This document shows, piece after piece, positions 1 to 8,514 of a stretch of 51,459 bases of DNA. This stretch comes from Oscillospiraceae bacterium (GTDB lineage: Bacteria > Bacillota > Clostridia > Oscillospirales > Oscillospiraceae). The notes beneath the pieces are model-generated. The model was not told the origin of the DNA. It saw nothing but the letters and a program-made list of their open reading frames with translations, and did no database searches. The translations under genes and the position numbers were made by a program. The stretch covers positions 1 through 51,459 of the forward strand of contig JAFSJE010000053.1 of NCBI GenBank assembly GCA_017439425.1, written 5' to 3'. Every line of letters begins with the position of its first letter. Within the stretch, counting starts at the first letter, position 1.

Positions 1-5
1 AAGAC

Positions 6-67
6 CTCCCTGTTATTGTAGTTGTGTGGTCGGCAAACCACTTCCACTATAGCAGGGAGCTTTTTTC
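6..67 (+). terminator. Rho-independent terminator of an upstream gene outside the window
   Basis: A stem pairs CTCCCTG (6-12) with CAGGGAG (53-59). A second hairpin, GTGGT/ACCAC, sits inside it, and six T follow at 61-66. It would end a rightward transcript that enters from before base 1. A further hairpin, CCCCCGG/CCGGGGG at 104-122, follows. I see no coding region in 1-163. Confidence 0.65.
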
Positions 68-140
68 TTGTCTACTCTTCCCCTCGCTCGAAGCTCTTTA
101 TTTCCCCCGGCATAGCCGGGGGTTTACTACTTTACGCGTA

Positions 141-182
141 AATAAATCCGGGAGTGACTAAGGTCACTCCCGGATGTTTTTT
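141..182 (-). terminator. Terminator overlapping the 3' end of the methyltransferase gene
   Basis: TCCGGGAGTGAC (147-158) pairs perfectly with its complement at 163-174 around a four-base loop. The arm at 163-174 includes the TGA stop of the methyltransferase. On the minus strand the stem is followed by TTTATT, and on the plus strand by a run of T at 177-182, so it may stop transcription from both sides. Confidence 0.65.
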
Positions 183-1027
183 ATTCCCCGGACTATCATC
201 GTAATTGAAACCGTTGTATCCCACTGCTTTATACCGCTTCGATAGAGGCAAAGCCGGTTATCGTATTTTAAATTGACTGCATCGACAGCGCTTTGCGAAT
301 TGGGCGAACGCATGGAACGTATAGCCTCCAGATCATTCTGCCGAAGCGCATCGATCATTGCCTCAGCCATTTGAGCAGAGTATTTCGGCGCGTCAGGCGT
401 AAGATCGATTATCGCGTAACCGGTTGAAACATCGGTAAAGCCGTACAGTTCCATAATGGCGGGAAGCTCCGCTTCTGATAATCTGTATTTTCCTACGCCG
501 AGTCTTTCAAGCACGGAATCTGACTGCGAAGCACTCTCCCAGAAGTCTTTTTCTTCCGCCGTTATTTCCAAACAATGGCAGGTGCATTGCAAGCCCTTCC
601 TCGACGACAGACAGAGACACACTCCGCCGGGCTTCAGAACACGCCGCTGCTCGCCCCAGAATGCCTGAGGCTCGATATGCTCCTGAACGGTGTTAGAGAT
701 GACAACGTCAAAAAAATCGTCCTCAAAACCGAGATGCGTCGCATCGCCTTCGAGAAATGTCACGCCTTCTATATTTTTCTTAGCAAACGCAACAAAAGTG
801 CTGTCTTTGTCAATCGCAGTTATATGTGAACGTGGGTACCATCTGTGCAGGGCTTCGGCAAGAGCGCCGGGACCGCAGCCGATTTCAAGTATTTTCAGAT
901 CCTTACTCCGGTCAAGCCCGAACGATTTGCCGTATTGTGGGAAAAAGCAATCGTCAAACCGAAGCCTTCTGCTGAGATAAAGGGTCATAACTCCCTGCAC
1001 GTTAGCTGACCAGATGTTATTCATCAA
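164..1027 (-). CDS. Class I SAM-dependent methyltransferase
   Basis: This 287-residue protein has the Rossmann methyltransferase signature: ILEIGCGPGALAEAL near residues 46-60 (SAM-binding motif I), an acidic residue after strand 2 (AIDKD), FLEGDATHL (motif III region) and FDVVISNTVQEHI, followed by RRVLKPGGV (motif IV/V). The family transfers a methyl group from SAM to a small molecule or protein. The substrate cannot be read from the sequence. The gene starts 8 bases after the stop of the phosphodiesterase gene and is probably co-transcribed with it. Its stop codon lies inside the terminator hairpin. Confidence 0.85.
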   Translation of the reverse strand: MMNNIWSANVQGVMTLYLSRRLRFDDCFFPQYGKSFGLDRSKDLKILEIGCGPGALAEALHRWYPRSHITAIDKDSTFVAFAKKNIEGVTFLEGDATHLGFEDDFFDVVISNTVQEHIEPQAFWGEQRRVLKPGGVCLCLSSRKGLQCTCHCLEITAEEKDFWESASQSDSVLERLGVGKYRLSEAELPAIMELYGFTDVSTGYAIIDLTPDAPKYSAQMAEAMIDALRQNDLEAIRSMRSPNSQSAVDAVNLKYDNRLCLYRSGIKQWDTTVSITMIVRGIKNIRE

Positions 1028-1035
1028 ATATCCTC

Positions 1036-1494
1036 CTATACGCTTTTAGCCTCGTACCACATCCGGCTTCCGTCGAGCGTGAGAACGCCGTAGGTGTGAC
1101 CGAAGCCGACGGAGCCGGGGTTAATAACGAGAAGTCCGTTCACGTTGCCGCAGTAGGCTTCGTGTGTGTGGCCGAAAACGAGAACGTCTGCGCCTGATGC
1201 GCAGGCGTTGTTTATTATGCTGTCTAGCCCGTATTTGACATAGTATCCGTGACCGTGGGTGAGGAAAAAGGTCTTTCCTCCGATAACCGGCATCTTCGTG
1301 CCGGGCTCAAAGGAGCCGAAATCGCAGTTTCCCGGAACATAGAAGAACTTAACAGACGGATAATCGTCCTCAAGCGCTTTAATATCGCGCAGGCCGTCGC
1401 CGGCGTGGATAACAGCGTCGGGCTTTTCACGTTCGATAACGGTGCGCATGAGTTCGACGGCGCCGTGGGAATCTGAAAAAATAACGATTTTCAT
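1036..1494 (-). CDS. YfcE/MJ0936-type metallophosphoesterase
   Basis: This 152-residue protein carries the ordered metal-binding motifs of calcineurin-like phosphoesterases: FSDSHG at residues 6-11, HAGDGL near 31-36, GNCD near 55-58, THGHG near 79-83 and GHTH near 108-111. The length and the GNCD and GHTH forms match the small YfcE/MJ0936 group, manganese-dependent phosphodiesterases active on model substrates. The true substrate is unknown. It is the first gene of a two-gene leftward unit with the methyltransferase. Confidence 0.9.
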   Translation of the reverse strand: MKIVIFSDSHGAVELMRTVIEREKPDAVIHAGDGLRDIKALEDDYPSVKFFYVPGNCDFGSFEPGTKMPVIGGKTFFLTHGHGYYVKYGLDSIINNACASGADVLVFGHTHEAYCGNVNGLLVINPGSVGFGHTYGVLTLDGSRMWYEAKSV

Positions 1495-1543
1495 GGTAAA
1501 CCTTTCTCTTATTTTTCATATACTGTCGTGAGGAGGGGTAAGA

Positions 1544-1804
1544 ATGAGCGATTTAAACGACCTTTTGAAGAGCGGAGAGGCGAAGGAGCTGTTGAAAAAC
1601 AAGGACGAAATATCCCGCGCCGCAAAGTCCGAGGACGGCAGAAGGGTGATGGAAAGCCTCGAGAAGGCTGACATAGCCGGCGCGATAAAGCGCGGCGATA
1701 CGGCGGCGGTGAAGAGCGCCATCGAGAGCATCTCAAAAACCGAGGCTGGCGCGAGGTTCCTGAAATCCATAAGCGCGGCGATAGGGAAGAAGTCCAATGG
1801 ATGA
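1544..1804 (+). CDS. Small charged hypothetical protein, first of three overlapping genes
   Basis: This 86-residue protein is rich in Lys, Glu and Ala and predicted mostly helical. It starts at an ATG after a strong AGGAGGGG site at about 1530-1537. No catalytic motif is visible. Its stop overlaps the start of the next gene by 8 bases, so the three genes at 1544-2307 form one translationally coupled unit. I do not recognise the family. Confidence 0.7.
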   Translation: MSDLNDLLKSGEAKELLKNKDEISRAAKSEDGRRVMESLEKADIAGAIKRGDTAAVKSAIESISKTEAGARFLKSISAAIGKKSNG

Positions 1805-2030
1805 GCTGGACGGCATACTCGAGAAGCTCCTGGGCGACCCGGACAGCCTCAGCCGCGCGATGGGCATCGTGAACGCGCTTAACTCCGGAGACAACGAGAA
1901 GGAGAAGCTCTTCGACGCTCTTATGCCGTATCTAAAGCCGGAGAGGCGCCAGGAGCTTATGAGCGCGGTCAAGCTCGCGCGTATGGCGAAGCTTGCGCGC
2001 CTTGCGATGACGGAAAACGGCGATGCTTAG
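1797..2030 (+). CDS. Small helical hypothetical protein, second of three overlapping genes
   Basis: This 77-residue protein begins MDELDGILEKLLGDPDSL and ends in a basic, Ala/Leu-rich helix (VKLARMAKLARLAMT) that could be amphipathic. It overlaps its neighbours on both sides by 8 bases. The segment FDALMPYLKPERRQ resembles small helical proteins I have seen in clostridial genomes, but I cannot name a family. Confidence 0.7.
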   Translation: MDELDGILEKLLGDPDSLSRAMGIVNALNSGDNEKEKLFDALMPYLKPERRQELMSAVKLARMAKLARLAMTENGDA

Positions 2031-2307
2031 GCGCTACTCGGGCTATTACCCGCCGGAGAGCTGTCCGCCTCAGCGCCCGCCTGAGCCGCCAGAACCGCCG
2101 CACCCGCCGAGACCGCCTCAAAGACCTGATTTTGGGCTCGATATGGGCGATCTGGTGCTGCTTGCGCTCCTTTGGTATCTCTATAAAGAATCACGCGACG
2201 AGGAATTTCTGATAATACTCATCATCCTCGCCGCGAAAATCTTTAATATAGGTTCTTATTTATCCTCTTCGCCCTTCTCTTCGCTGCTGGGCTCGCTGGG
2301 AGTCTGA
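2023..2307 (+). CDS. Proline-rich small membrane protein, third of three overlapping genes
   Basis: This 94-residue protein has a Pro-rich N-terminal part (residues 9-35, repeated PPEPP/PPRPP). Two hydrophobic segments follow (LVLLALLWYLY near 44-54 and FLIILIILAAKIF near 61-73), separated by a charged KESRDEE turn. This suggests a small hairpin membrane protein with an extended Pro-rich tail. Its last 52 bases overlap the 3' end of the converging glycosyl-phosphotransferase gene. No function is assigned. Confidence 0.65.
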   Translation: MLRRYSGYYPPESCPPQRPPEPPEPPHPPRPPQRPDFGLDMGDLVLLALLWYLYKESRDEEFLIILIILAAKIFNIGSYLSSSPFSSLLGSLGV

Positions 2308-3380
2308 GGCTCGTCGTCGTCCTTTATTCCGAAGCGCTCGGGATAGACAGAGCGCATAAGCGCAAGCCCTATGGCAAAGGCTACGCAGAAGGCGAATACG
2401 AGCACGATCGCACGCATTTCACCGCTTGTTGCGATGAGCACGGCGGCAAAGCCGAGAATGGCGCTGATCGCGTAGAGCAGGGCGACAGCCTGCTTCTGGC
2501 TGAGACCCATATCGATAAGTCTGTGGTGGAAATGTCCGCGGTCAGGGCTCATCGGGTTCTGACCGTGGGCAAGGCGTCGAATTATCGCAAAGGCGGTGTC
2601 GAAAATCGGCAGGCCGAGCGCAAGCAGCGGCACAGCGAAGGATATGATGGCATAGAACTTCAAAAGTCCGGTTATTGATATGCACGCCATAACGTAGCCA
2701 AGCATCAGAGCGCCGGTGTCGCCCATGAAGATGCGGGCCGGATTGAGGTTGAAGGGCATGAAGCCGAAGCACGCGCCGACGAGAGCGGCAAGTATAACCG
2801 CAGTGTTCCACTGACCCATGGCAAGCGCGATAGTCATCATTGCGATGGAGGCGATCGCCGATACGCCGCAGGCGAGACCGTCAAGTCCGTCGATGAGGTT
2901 GACGGCGTTCGTGAGTCCGACGATCCAGAGCACGGTGATCGGAATCGAGAGGAAGCTGAGGTCGAGATACATAGTCTCGCTCCACCATATCGGGTTTGCG
3001 AGAAATTCTATCCTCACGCCGAAGGCGACCGCGACGAGCGCGGCTGCAATCTGTATAACGAGCTTGAGGAGCGCCGGAAGCGGAGTAATATCGTCCACAA
3101 CGCCGACTACGACAATAATGACCGCGCCGAGCAGAATGCCGCGCATCTGATTATCCACATCGGCAAAGAGCACAACGCTCAGCACAAAGCCGATGAATAT
3201 CGCAAGCCCGCCCATACGGGGAATGGGGTGATTGTGAACTCTGCGCGAGTCCTTCGGCACGTCGACCGCGCCGACCTTCTGAGCAAAAAGACGCACGATG
3301 GGGGTAGTAATAAAGCTGACGATTCCGGCGGCAATCAGCGCGAGCGCGCCAGAAATCAGAATCTGAATATCGATCTGCAT
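2256..3380 (-). CDS. WecA/TagO-type undecaprenyl-phosphate sugar-1-phosphate transferase
   Basis: This 374-residue polytopic membrane protein belongs to the MraY/WecA superfamily. Visible motifs are VDVPKDSRRVHNHPIPRMGG near the N-terminus, VVGVVDDITPLP (the Asp pair of the active site), NAVNLIDGLDGLACG, MGDTGALMLG and SPDRGHFHHRLIDMG. The HFHHRL signature marks the WecA/TagO side rather than MraY. The enzyme transfers a UDP-linked sugar-1-phosphate, usually GlcNAc, to undecaprenyl phosphate for teichoic acid or other wall glycopolymers. It follows trpS by 12 bases in a leftward operon. The last 25 residues are a Glu/Pro/Ser-rich tail. Confidence 0.9.
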   Translation of the reverse strand: MQIDIQILISGALALIAAGIVSFITTPIVRLFAQKVGAVDVPKDSRRVHNHPIPRMGGLAIFIGFVLSVVLFADVDNQMRGILLGAVIIVVVGVVDDITPLPALLKLVIQIAAALVAVAFGVRIEFLANPIWWSETMYLDLSFLSIPITVLWIVGLTNAVNLIDGLDGLACGVSAIASIAMMTIALAMGQWNTAVILAALVGACFGFMPFNLNPARIFMGDTGALMLGYVMACISITGLLKFYAIISFAVPLLALGLPIFDTAFAIIRRLAHGQNPMSPDRGHFHHRLIDMGLSQKQAVALLYAISAILGFAAVLIATSGEMRAIVLVFAFCVAFAIGLALMRSVYPERFGIKDDDEPQTPSEPSSEEKGEEDK

Positions 3381-3392
3381 AGAATCTTTCCT

Positions 3393-4403
3393 TTATCTCT
3401 GGAGGAAGCCTATCTTTTTGTAGACTTTTCTCAGGGTCTTTTCGGCAACGTAACCTGCCTTCTCGGCACCGGCTCGGTACACGCTCTCGAGGTATGCTTT
3501 ATCCTTAATGAGGCGCTGGCTCTCCTCGCGGATGGGTCTGAGAAGCTCAACGACCGCTTCACCGACAGCGGGCTTGAAAGCGCCGTAGCCCTTGCCCTCA
3601 AACTCCGCCTCGATCTCGGCATAGGTCTTTCCGGTGACTGAGGAGTAGATGGTCATGAGGTTTGCGACTCCGGGCTTGCGATCGGGGTCGTAGCGGACGC
3701 AGTTTTCGGTGTCGGAATCCGTGACCGCGCGCTTAAATTGCTTCATCACGACCTCCGGAGCGTCCATAATGAGCACCCTGCCCGTGTCCTCGTTCTCGCT
3801 CTTGGACATCTTCGACGTCGGGTTCGTGAGGCTCATTATCCTTGCTCCGACCTTCGGGATATAGGGCTCCGGCATCTTGAAGACCTCGCCGTAGACGCCG
3901 TTGAAGCGCTGGACGATATTGCGGCAGAGCTCGACGTGCTGCTTCTGATCCTCGCCGACGGGCACAAAGTCCGGCTGGTAGAGGAGAATGTCCGCCGCCA
4001 TAAGGCTCGGATAGGTGAAGAGACCGCCGTTTATATTGTCAGCGTTCTTGGCGCTCTTATCCTTGAACTGCGTCATTCTCGACAGCTCGCCGAACATCGT
4101 GTAGCAGTTGAGTACCCAGCCGAGCTCGGCGTGCTGGTGGACGTGGCTCTGCACAAAGAGCGTGTTGCGCTCCGGGTCGAGGCCGCAGGCTATATACTGC
4201 GCGAGCTGTTCAAGCGTGCGCCGCCTGAGATCGGCGGGGTTCTGACGCACCGTTATAGCGTGCAGATCGGCCATAAAGTAGTAGCAGTCAAACTGGTCGG
4301 CGCGCTCCGCCCAGTTCTTTACGGCGCCGAGATAGCTGCCGAGGGTGAGGTCGCCGGAGGGCTTTATGCCGGAGAGCATTACTTTTTTAGTTTCGTTTTC
4401 CAT
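3393..4403 (-). CDS. trpS: Tryptophanyl-tRNA synthetase
   Basis: This 336-residue protein has the usual bacterial TrpRS length. It contains the class I signature in the form SGIKPSGDLTLGSYLGA (HIGH-like, residues 11-27), MADLHAIT, the tryptophan pocket region PSLMAADILLYQPDFVPVG with EDQKQHVEL, and KMSKS near residue 199. It charges tRNA-Trp with tryptophan in the cytoplasm. Its start lies 17 bases inside the end of the aminotransferase gene, so the two are translationally coupled. No T-box is visible in front of it. Confidence 0.97.
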   Translation of the reverse strand: MENETKKVMLSGIKPSGDLTLGSYLGAVKNWAERADQFDCYYFMADLHAITVRQNPADLRRRTLEQLAQYIACGLDPERNTLFVQSHVHQHAELGWVLNCYTMFGELSRMTQFKDKSAKNADNINGGLFTYPSLMAADILLYQPDFVPVGEDQKQHVELCRNIVQRFNGVYGEVFKMPEPYIPKVGARIMSLTNPTSKMSKSENEDTGRVLIMDAPEVVMKQFKRAVTDSDTENCVRYDPDRKPGVANLMTIYSSVTGKTYAEIEAEFEGKGYGAFKPAVGEAVVELLRPIREESQRLIKDKAYLESVYRAGAEKAGYVAEKTLRKVYKKIGFLQR

Positions 4404-5595
4404 AGTTATCGTACTCCGTAAATAGTTTTTTGAAGGCGTCGAGCGAGCGCATTATCATCGCGTGGTCAACGCAGTATGCAAGTCTGACGTATCCGCTTCT
4501 TTTGAAGCCGGAGCCGGGGACAAGCAGGATATTGTACTTTTTTGCCCTCTCGCAGAAGGCTCTGTCGTCTTTCTCCGGACTCTTCATCCACAGATAGAAC
4601 GCCCCGCGCGGGTAAACGCACTCAAAGCCGATGTCGGTCAATCCCTTGTAGAGCGCCTTGCGGTTATAATCGTAATATTCAAGGTCGGTTTCCTCACCTA
4701 AACAGCGCTCAACAAGCCTCTGCTGGAGAGCGGGAGCGTTCACAAAGCCGAGAATCCGGTTCGCGATGACCGCCGCGTCGTAGATGAGCGAGGCCTCGTC
4801 GCACTCCGAGGGAATGAGAAGATATCCGATTCGCTCGCCGGGCAGGGAGAGTGATTTACTCCACGAGTAGCTGACGATGGTGTTGCGGTAGTATTTTGTG
4901 AGAAACGGCACCTCGGCGCCGTCGTAGCAGAGCTCGCGGTACGGCTCGTCCGAGATGAGGTAGATGCTCTCTCCGAGTTCGCGCCCGCGCCTGTCAAGCG
5001 CTTCTGCGAGCCGCTTGATGCACGCCTCATCGTAAACCGCGCCGGTGGGATTGTTGGGGTTATTGATTATTACCGCCTTTGTGCGCCCGCTTATCGCATT
5101 ATAGAGCGCCTCAGAGTCCGGCAGGAAATCTTCACCGGTATCGACGATTTTCAGGACTCCGCCGTAGTTTTCAACGTAGTTGCCGTACTCGAGGAAGAAC
5201 GGAGCGAAAACTATAACCTCGTCGCCGGGGTTGAGGAGCGTTCGCAGGATTACGTTCAGTCCGCCCGCTGCGCCGACTGTCATAATGACATTTCCGGCAC
5301 TGAAAGCCGTACCGAACCGGCGGTTGAGATCGTCAGCGACAGCCTTCCGCGTACTCTCATAGCCGGCATTCGACATATAGCCGTGGAGCGCGAGAGGCTC
5401 GGTGTTCTCAACAATGTCCGCAAGCGCGGTTTTGACAGAGTCAGGCGCGGGAACAGAGGGGTTGCCGAGGGAGAAATCATAGACGTATTCGGTACCATAG
5501 AGCGAAGCGAGCCTTTTGCCCTCCTCAAACATGGCGCGAATGGCGCTTCCGGAGCGCGTTTTTTCGATAAGCGAGGCGTTTATCAAGGGTATCAC
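4387..5595 (-). CDS. PLP-dependent class I/II aminotransferase
   Basis: This protein of up to 402 residues has a fold-type I aminotransferase layout: VGAAGGLNVIL for cofactor phosphate binding, NNPNNPTGAVY, SDEPYREL (Asp against the pyridine nitrogen) and SYSWSKSLSLPGERIGY with the Schiff-base Lys. The family usually acts on aspartate, aromatic or alanine-type substrates, but specificity is not readable here. The start at 5595 is GTG with no clear ribosome site. A TTG at 5586-5584 has GGTGAT just upstream and may be the real start, which would remove three residues. Confidence 0.9.
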   Translation of the reverse strand: MIPLINASLIEKTRSGSAIRAMFEEGKRLASLYGTEYVYDFSLGNPSVPAPDSVKTALADIVENTEPLALHGYMSNAGYESTRKAVADDLNRRFGTAFSAGNVIMTVGAAGGLNVILRTLLNPGDEVIVFAPFFLEYGNYVENYGGVLKIVDTGEDFLPDSEALYNAISGRTKAVIINNPNNPTGAVYDEACIKRLAEALDRRGRELGESIYLISDEPYRELCYDGAEVPFLTKYYRNTIVSYSWSKSLSLPGERIGYLLIPSECDEASLIYDAAVIANRILGFVNAPALQQRLVERCLGEETDLEYYDYNRKALYKGLTDIGFECVYPRGAFYLWMKSPEKDDRAFCERAKKYNILLVPGSGFKRSGYVRLAYCVDHAMIMRSLDAFKKLFTEYDNYGKRN

Positions 5596-5690
5596 CGCCG
5601 AAATTACTTTTTAACCCTATAATTCTACCACAAACGAGAGAATAATTAAAGAGAATTTTTTGAAAACCTCTGTAATTTGGAAATATTTTG

Positions 5691-5699
5691 TGTTATACT
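5691..5699 (+). promoter_or_regulatory. Extended -10 promoter of the MTA/SAH deaminase gene
   Basis: The sequence TGTTATACT is an extended -10 (TGn plus TATACT at 5694-5699). No good -35 sits 17 bases upstream. It lies 29 bases before the ATG at 5729, and a GGAGG ribosome site is at about 5719-5723. This placement argues against the longer upstream start at 5660, which would be in or before the promoter. Confidence 0.6.
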
Positions 5700-5728
5700 T
5701 GCTTAAAAACCTGCTTTTGGAGGCAACG

Positions 5729-7018
5729 ATGTCAGTATTATTCAAAAATGCGTCCATTCTTATGCCGGATATGAGCGTTCTTGAGAGCGCGTATCTCGGC
5801 GTTGAGGGCGATAAAATCGACTATATCGGAGAAAGTGAGCCTGAGAAAAAGTACGCTGAGACGCGCGACTATAAGGACAAACTCCTCATTCCCGGACTTG
5901 TGAACGCCCACACTCACGCGGCGATGACGCTTCTGCGCGGCGTCGGCTCAGACCTTAAGCTTCAGGACTGGCTATTTAACAAGATTTTTCCGATAGAGGA
6001 CAAGCTCACCGCCGAGGATATGCGCGTTGGCGGCTCTCTTGCGATGCTCGAAATGCTTCGCACCGGAACGACAAGCTTTTCCGATATGTATTTCTTCCCG
6101 CATATGCTCTGCGAGGCTGTCGGCGAGGCGGGTATGAAGGCGAATATCTCCCGCGCCGTTGTCGCGGCTTCTCCGGATGAGAGGTGGGAGGACAGCTTCC
6201 GCATCCGCGAGAGCGTGGAACTGTTCGACGGTTACCATAATTCCTATGACGGCAGAATTAAGGTCGACCTGTGCGTTCACGCGGAGTACACGAATAACGA
6301 GTCCATCGCGCGCCGCCTCGGAGAGCTCTGCGATGAGAAGGGCGCTATCATGCACGTCCACGTTTCGGAAACAAGAAGCGAGCACGATGAGTGCATTACC
6401 CGCCACGGCTGCACTCCGACTCAGTGGCTCGACAAGCTGGGCTGCCTCAACGGAAAGGCTCTTTTAGCGCACGGGATCTGGCTTTCTGACGAGGATGTGG
6501 AGCTTATTCGCGCGAAAAAGTTATCAGTAGTCCATAACCCGACAAGCAACATGAAGCTTGGAAGCGGCTTTGCGCCGGTTCAGAAAATGCTCGATATGGG
6601 CATCCGGGTTGGCCTCGGAACTGACGGCACGGCTTCAAACAACAACCTCGATATGCTCGAGGAGATGCACCTCGCCGCGGTCATACACAACGGCTACACC
6701 GGCGACCCGACCATTATGAAACCGGTTGACATAATCAGAATGGCGACCGCAAACGGCGCATACGCGCAGGGGCGCGAGGATACCGGCGCTCTCGCGGTCG
6801 GTATGAAGGCGGACGTCGCTGCAATCGACCTTGACAAGCCGCATCTTATTCCGAATCTCGACACTCTTGCACTCCTCTGCTACTCCGTCCAGGGCTCTGA
6901 CGTCTGCATGACGATGGTCGACGGCAAAATCCTCTATGAGAACGGCGAGTACAAGACTCTTGATAAGGAAAAAATCTACTTTGACGTCAGAAAATCGGTG
7001 GAGCGGCTTTACAGATGA
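5729..7018 (+). CDS. mtaD: 5-methylthioadenosine/S-adenosylhomocysteine deaminase
   Basis: This 429-residue amidohydrolase has GLVNAHTHAAMTLLRG with the metal-binding HTH at residues 61-63, then LQDWLF and PIEDKLT, MHVHVSETRSE (third metal His), LLAHGIWLSDED and LGTDGTASNNNLDMLEEM with the metal Asp. These match the MtaD group, which deaminates methylthioadenosine, SAH and sometimes adenosine to the inosine forms. I chose the ATG at 5729 because it has a GGAGG site and the residues encoded upstream overlap the promoter. The stop overlaps the acetyltransferase start (ATGA), so the two form an operon. Confidence 0.93.
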   Translation: MSVLFKNASILMPDMSVLESAYLGVEGDKIDYIGESEPEKKYAETRDYKDKLLIPGLVNAHTHAAMTLLRGVGSDLKLQDWLFNKIFPIEDKLTAEDMRVGGSLAMLEMLRTGTTSFSDMYFFPHMLCEAVGEAGMKANISRAVVAASPDERWEDSFRIRESVELFDGYHNSYDGRIKVDLCVHAEYTNNESIARRLGELCDEKGAIMHVHVSETRSEHDECITRHGCTPTQWLDKLGCLNGKALLAHGIWLSDEDVELIRAKKLSVVHNPTSNMKLGSGFAPVQKMLDMGIRVGLGTDGTASNNNLDMLEEMHLAAVIHNGYTGDPTIMKPVDIIRMATANGAYAQGREDTGALAVGMKADVAAIDLDKPHLIPNLDTLALLCYSVQGSDVCMTMVDGKILYENGEYKTLDKEKIYFDVRKSVERLYR

Positions 7019-7452
7019 AAACCTGCGCAAAGACCTTTTCTGAGCTTACGAATACCGAGCTATATGAGATAATGCGCCTGCGGCAGGACGTGTTCGTGGT
7101 TGAGCAGAGCTGCCCGTACTTCGACCTCGACGGCGTGGATTACAGAAGCCTGCACGTCTTTATCGAGGACAGCGGGGTGATAGCCGCGTATCTGCGCCTT
7201 TTTCCGCGCGATGGTGAGGAGGGCGTTGTGCAGGTCGGCAGGGTAGTCACACGCGAGCGCAAAAAGGGCTATGGCGCGGCGATACTCAGCGAGGGACTGC
7301 GAATTGCGCGCGAGAGATTTTCTCCAAGCGGCTTTTACCTCGAAGCTCAGACATACGCCGTCGGCTATTACGCGCGCGAGGGCTTCAAGGTCGTGAACGA
7401 TGAGTTCCTCGAGGACGGCATACCGCACGTTCAGATGAGAAAATATGAATGA
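7015..7452 (+). CDS. ElaA-like GNAT acetyltransferase
   Basis: This 145-residue protein matches the ElaA branch of GNAT enzymes: LYEIMRLRQDVFVVEQSCPYFDLDGVD at the N-terminus (given here only as positions about 16-42), DVxR-like VGRVVTRERKKGYGAAIL (the acetyl-CoA-binding R/Q-x-x-G-x-G/A loop), AQTYAVGYYAREGF and a final HVQM. It likely acetylates a small amine or peptide with acetyl-CoA; the substrate is unknown. It is coupled by a 4-base overlap to the deaminase gene. Confidence 0.88.
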   Translation: MKTCAKTFSELTNTELYEIMRLRQDVFVVEQSCPYFDLDGVDYRSLHVFIEDSGVIAAYLRLFPRDGEEGVVQVGRVVTRERKKGYGAAILSEGLRIARERFSPSGFYLEAQTYAVGYYAREGFKVVNDEFLEDGIPHVQMRKYE

Positions 7453-7454
7453 GA

Positions 7455-7659
7455 ACGGGTTTTCCCGCCCTCGCAGACTGTAGACAAAAAGGAAAAGCGT
7501 TGGATAAAGGAGGCGGGGTTCTGTGAAGGGGCCGGCCGAGAGGCCCCTTCACGTCGCATAACCCGCCCGCAGGCGTCATATTTTGCGCTCCGAGAGCGCA
7601 AAATATGTTCGATGCGGAGACTTTGTCGACGCATTGTGAGGACGGGTTTTCCCGCCCTC
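7455..7659. repeat. Intergenic composite element with 18-bp direct repeats and a palindrome
   Basis: The 18-bp sequence beginning ACGGGTTTTCCCG occurs at 7455-7472 and again at 7642-7659, enclosing 169 bases without a gene. Between them are a GGGGCC/GGCCCC-type hairpin at about 7526-7549 and a perfect 13-bp palindrome (CATATTTTGCGCT at 7577-7589 against 7595-7607). The layout resembles a small non-coding mobile or interspersed element. I cannot assign a family without other genome copies. Confidence 0.5.
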
Positions 7660-7667
7660 ATTTTTTT
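7638..7667 (+). terminator. Terminator after the deaminase/acetyltransferase operon
   Basis: GAGGACGGG (7639-7647) pairs with CCCGCCCTC (7651-7659) with one mismatch, around a T-rich loop. Seven T follow at 7661-7667. It lies 186 bases after the acetyltransferase stop and coincides with the second copy of the 18-bp repeat. Confidence 0.6.
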
Positions 7668-8514
7668 ACCCGAAAATCATCTCGCACTCGCGCATCGCGA
7701 GGCTTCTCACGCCGTCGAAGTCAACGTAAGGATTATAGCGCTCCTCAAGCTTATCGTGCAGGCTCTTTGCCTCCTTGAGCGTTGTTACCGCCTGGTCGAG
7801 AATCAGATCTGTCAGCTTATCGGCTTCGCGCTGCTCGCTTCGCGCCAAGCTTGACGCCGCGGCGTCGAGGCGAAGTCTGCGGTAGACCGCACTGGGGAAC
7901 GGAACGCGCCGGTCGCCGGCTATAAAGCCTGCCCTCAGCTCGGGAACGATGACTCCGGCGCATCTGTCGGGAGCAAACCAGCTCATGAGGCGTACAGTGT
8001 CCCATCCGGCTTTCTCCGCGCGCTCAGCGCACTTCTCAACCGAGTCATAGCCAACCCCGAGACCGTTGTCGAAGAGATAGACTCTGTCGCAGAGCGCCTC
8101 AACGGTGCCGTATAGCTCCACAAAGCCCTGGCAGCTTATCGCGCCGAGAAAACGCCGCTTCACGCCGCCGGTCTTGCCGGAATCCGGTATTTCGCGGGAT
8201 AGAATACCGTCGAGCCTTCGCATACAAGCGCGCTTTTCGTCATCGGTGAGCGCAGGGGAGAGTGCTTCGTGGGCGCTTTTAGCGCTTTCGATGAGCTTAT
8301 ACGCCCTCGCGTATTTTGCCTTGTACGCTGCGGTGAGCCGAATTATCGCTTCGCGCTCGCGTCGAAGCCCCTCGGTATCGTAGAAGCCGCTGAGGTCGAT
8401 GTATCTGCCGCCTACGCCGTGATAAACGGGCTCCTGAACGTGCGGACTTGTGCCGTCGGTATATGCGAGGCGCAGCTCGGGAATGTACACTCCGTCGAGG
8501 CTTCCGGGGTCGCC
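7666..8514 (-). pseudogene. 3' part of a PRK06851-type P-loop ATPase gene, cut by the prophage
   Basis: These roughly 280 codons start at the prophage junction with SLDGVYIPELRLAYTDGTSPH, which follows directly on the C-S-G-D-P that ends the 5' part at 42173-42385. Known members read CSSDxDSLDGV in one piece. The second half repeats the fold: GFVELYGTV then DNGLGVGYDSV, where the second Walker A of the family appears degenerate. An open frame runs 26 codons further into the recombinase gene (to 8592), but that is a junction artefact. Rejoined, the protein would be about 347 residues. Function of the family is not established; it is a predicted ATPase. Confidence 0.85.

Noticed and set aside
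5660-5728. Upstream start for the MTA/SAH deaminase
   Set aside because: The extra 23 residues are outside the family start and the segment contains the extended -10 promoter. ATG 5729 has the ribosome site.
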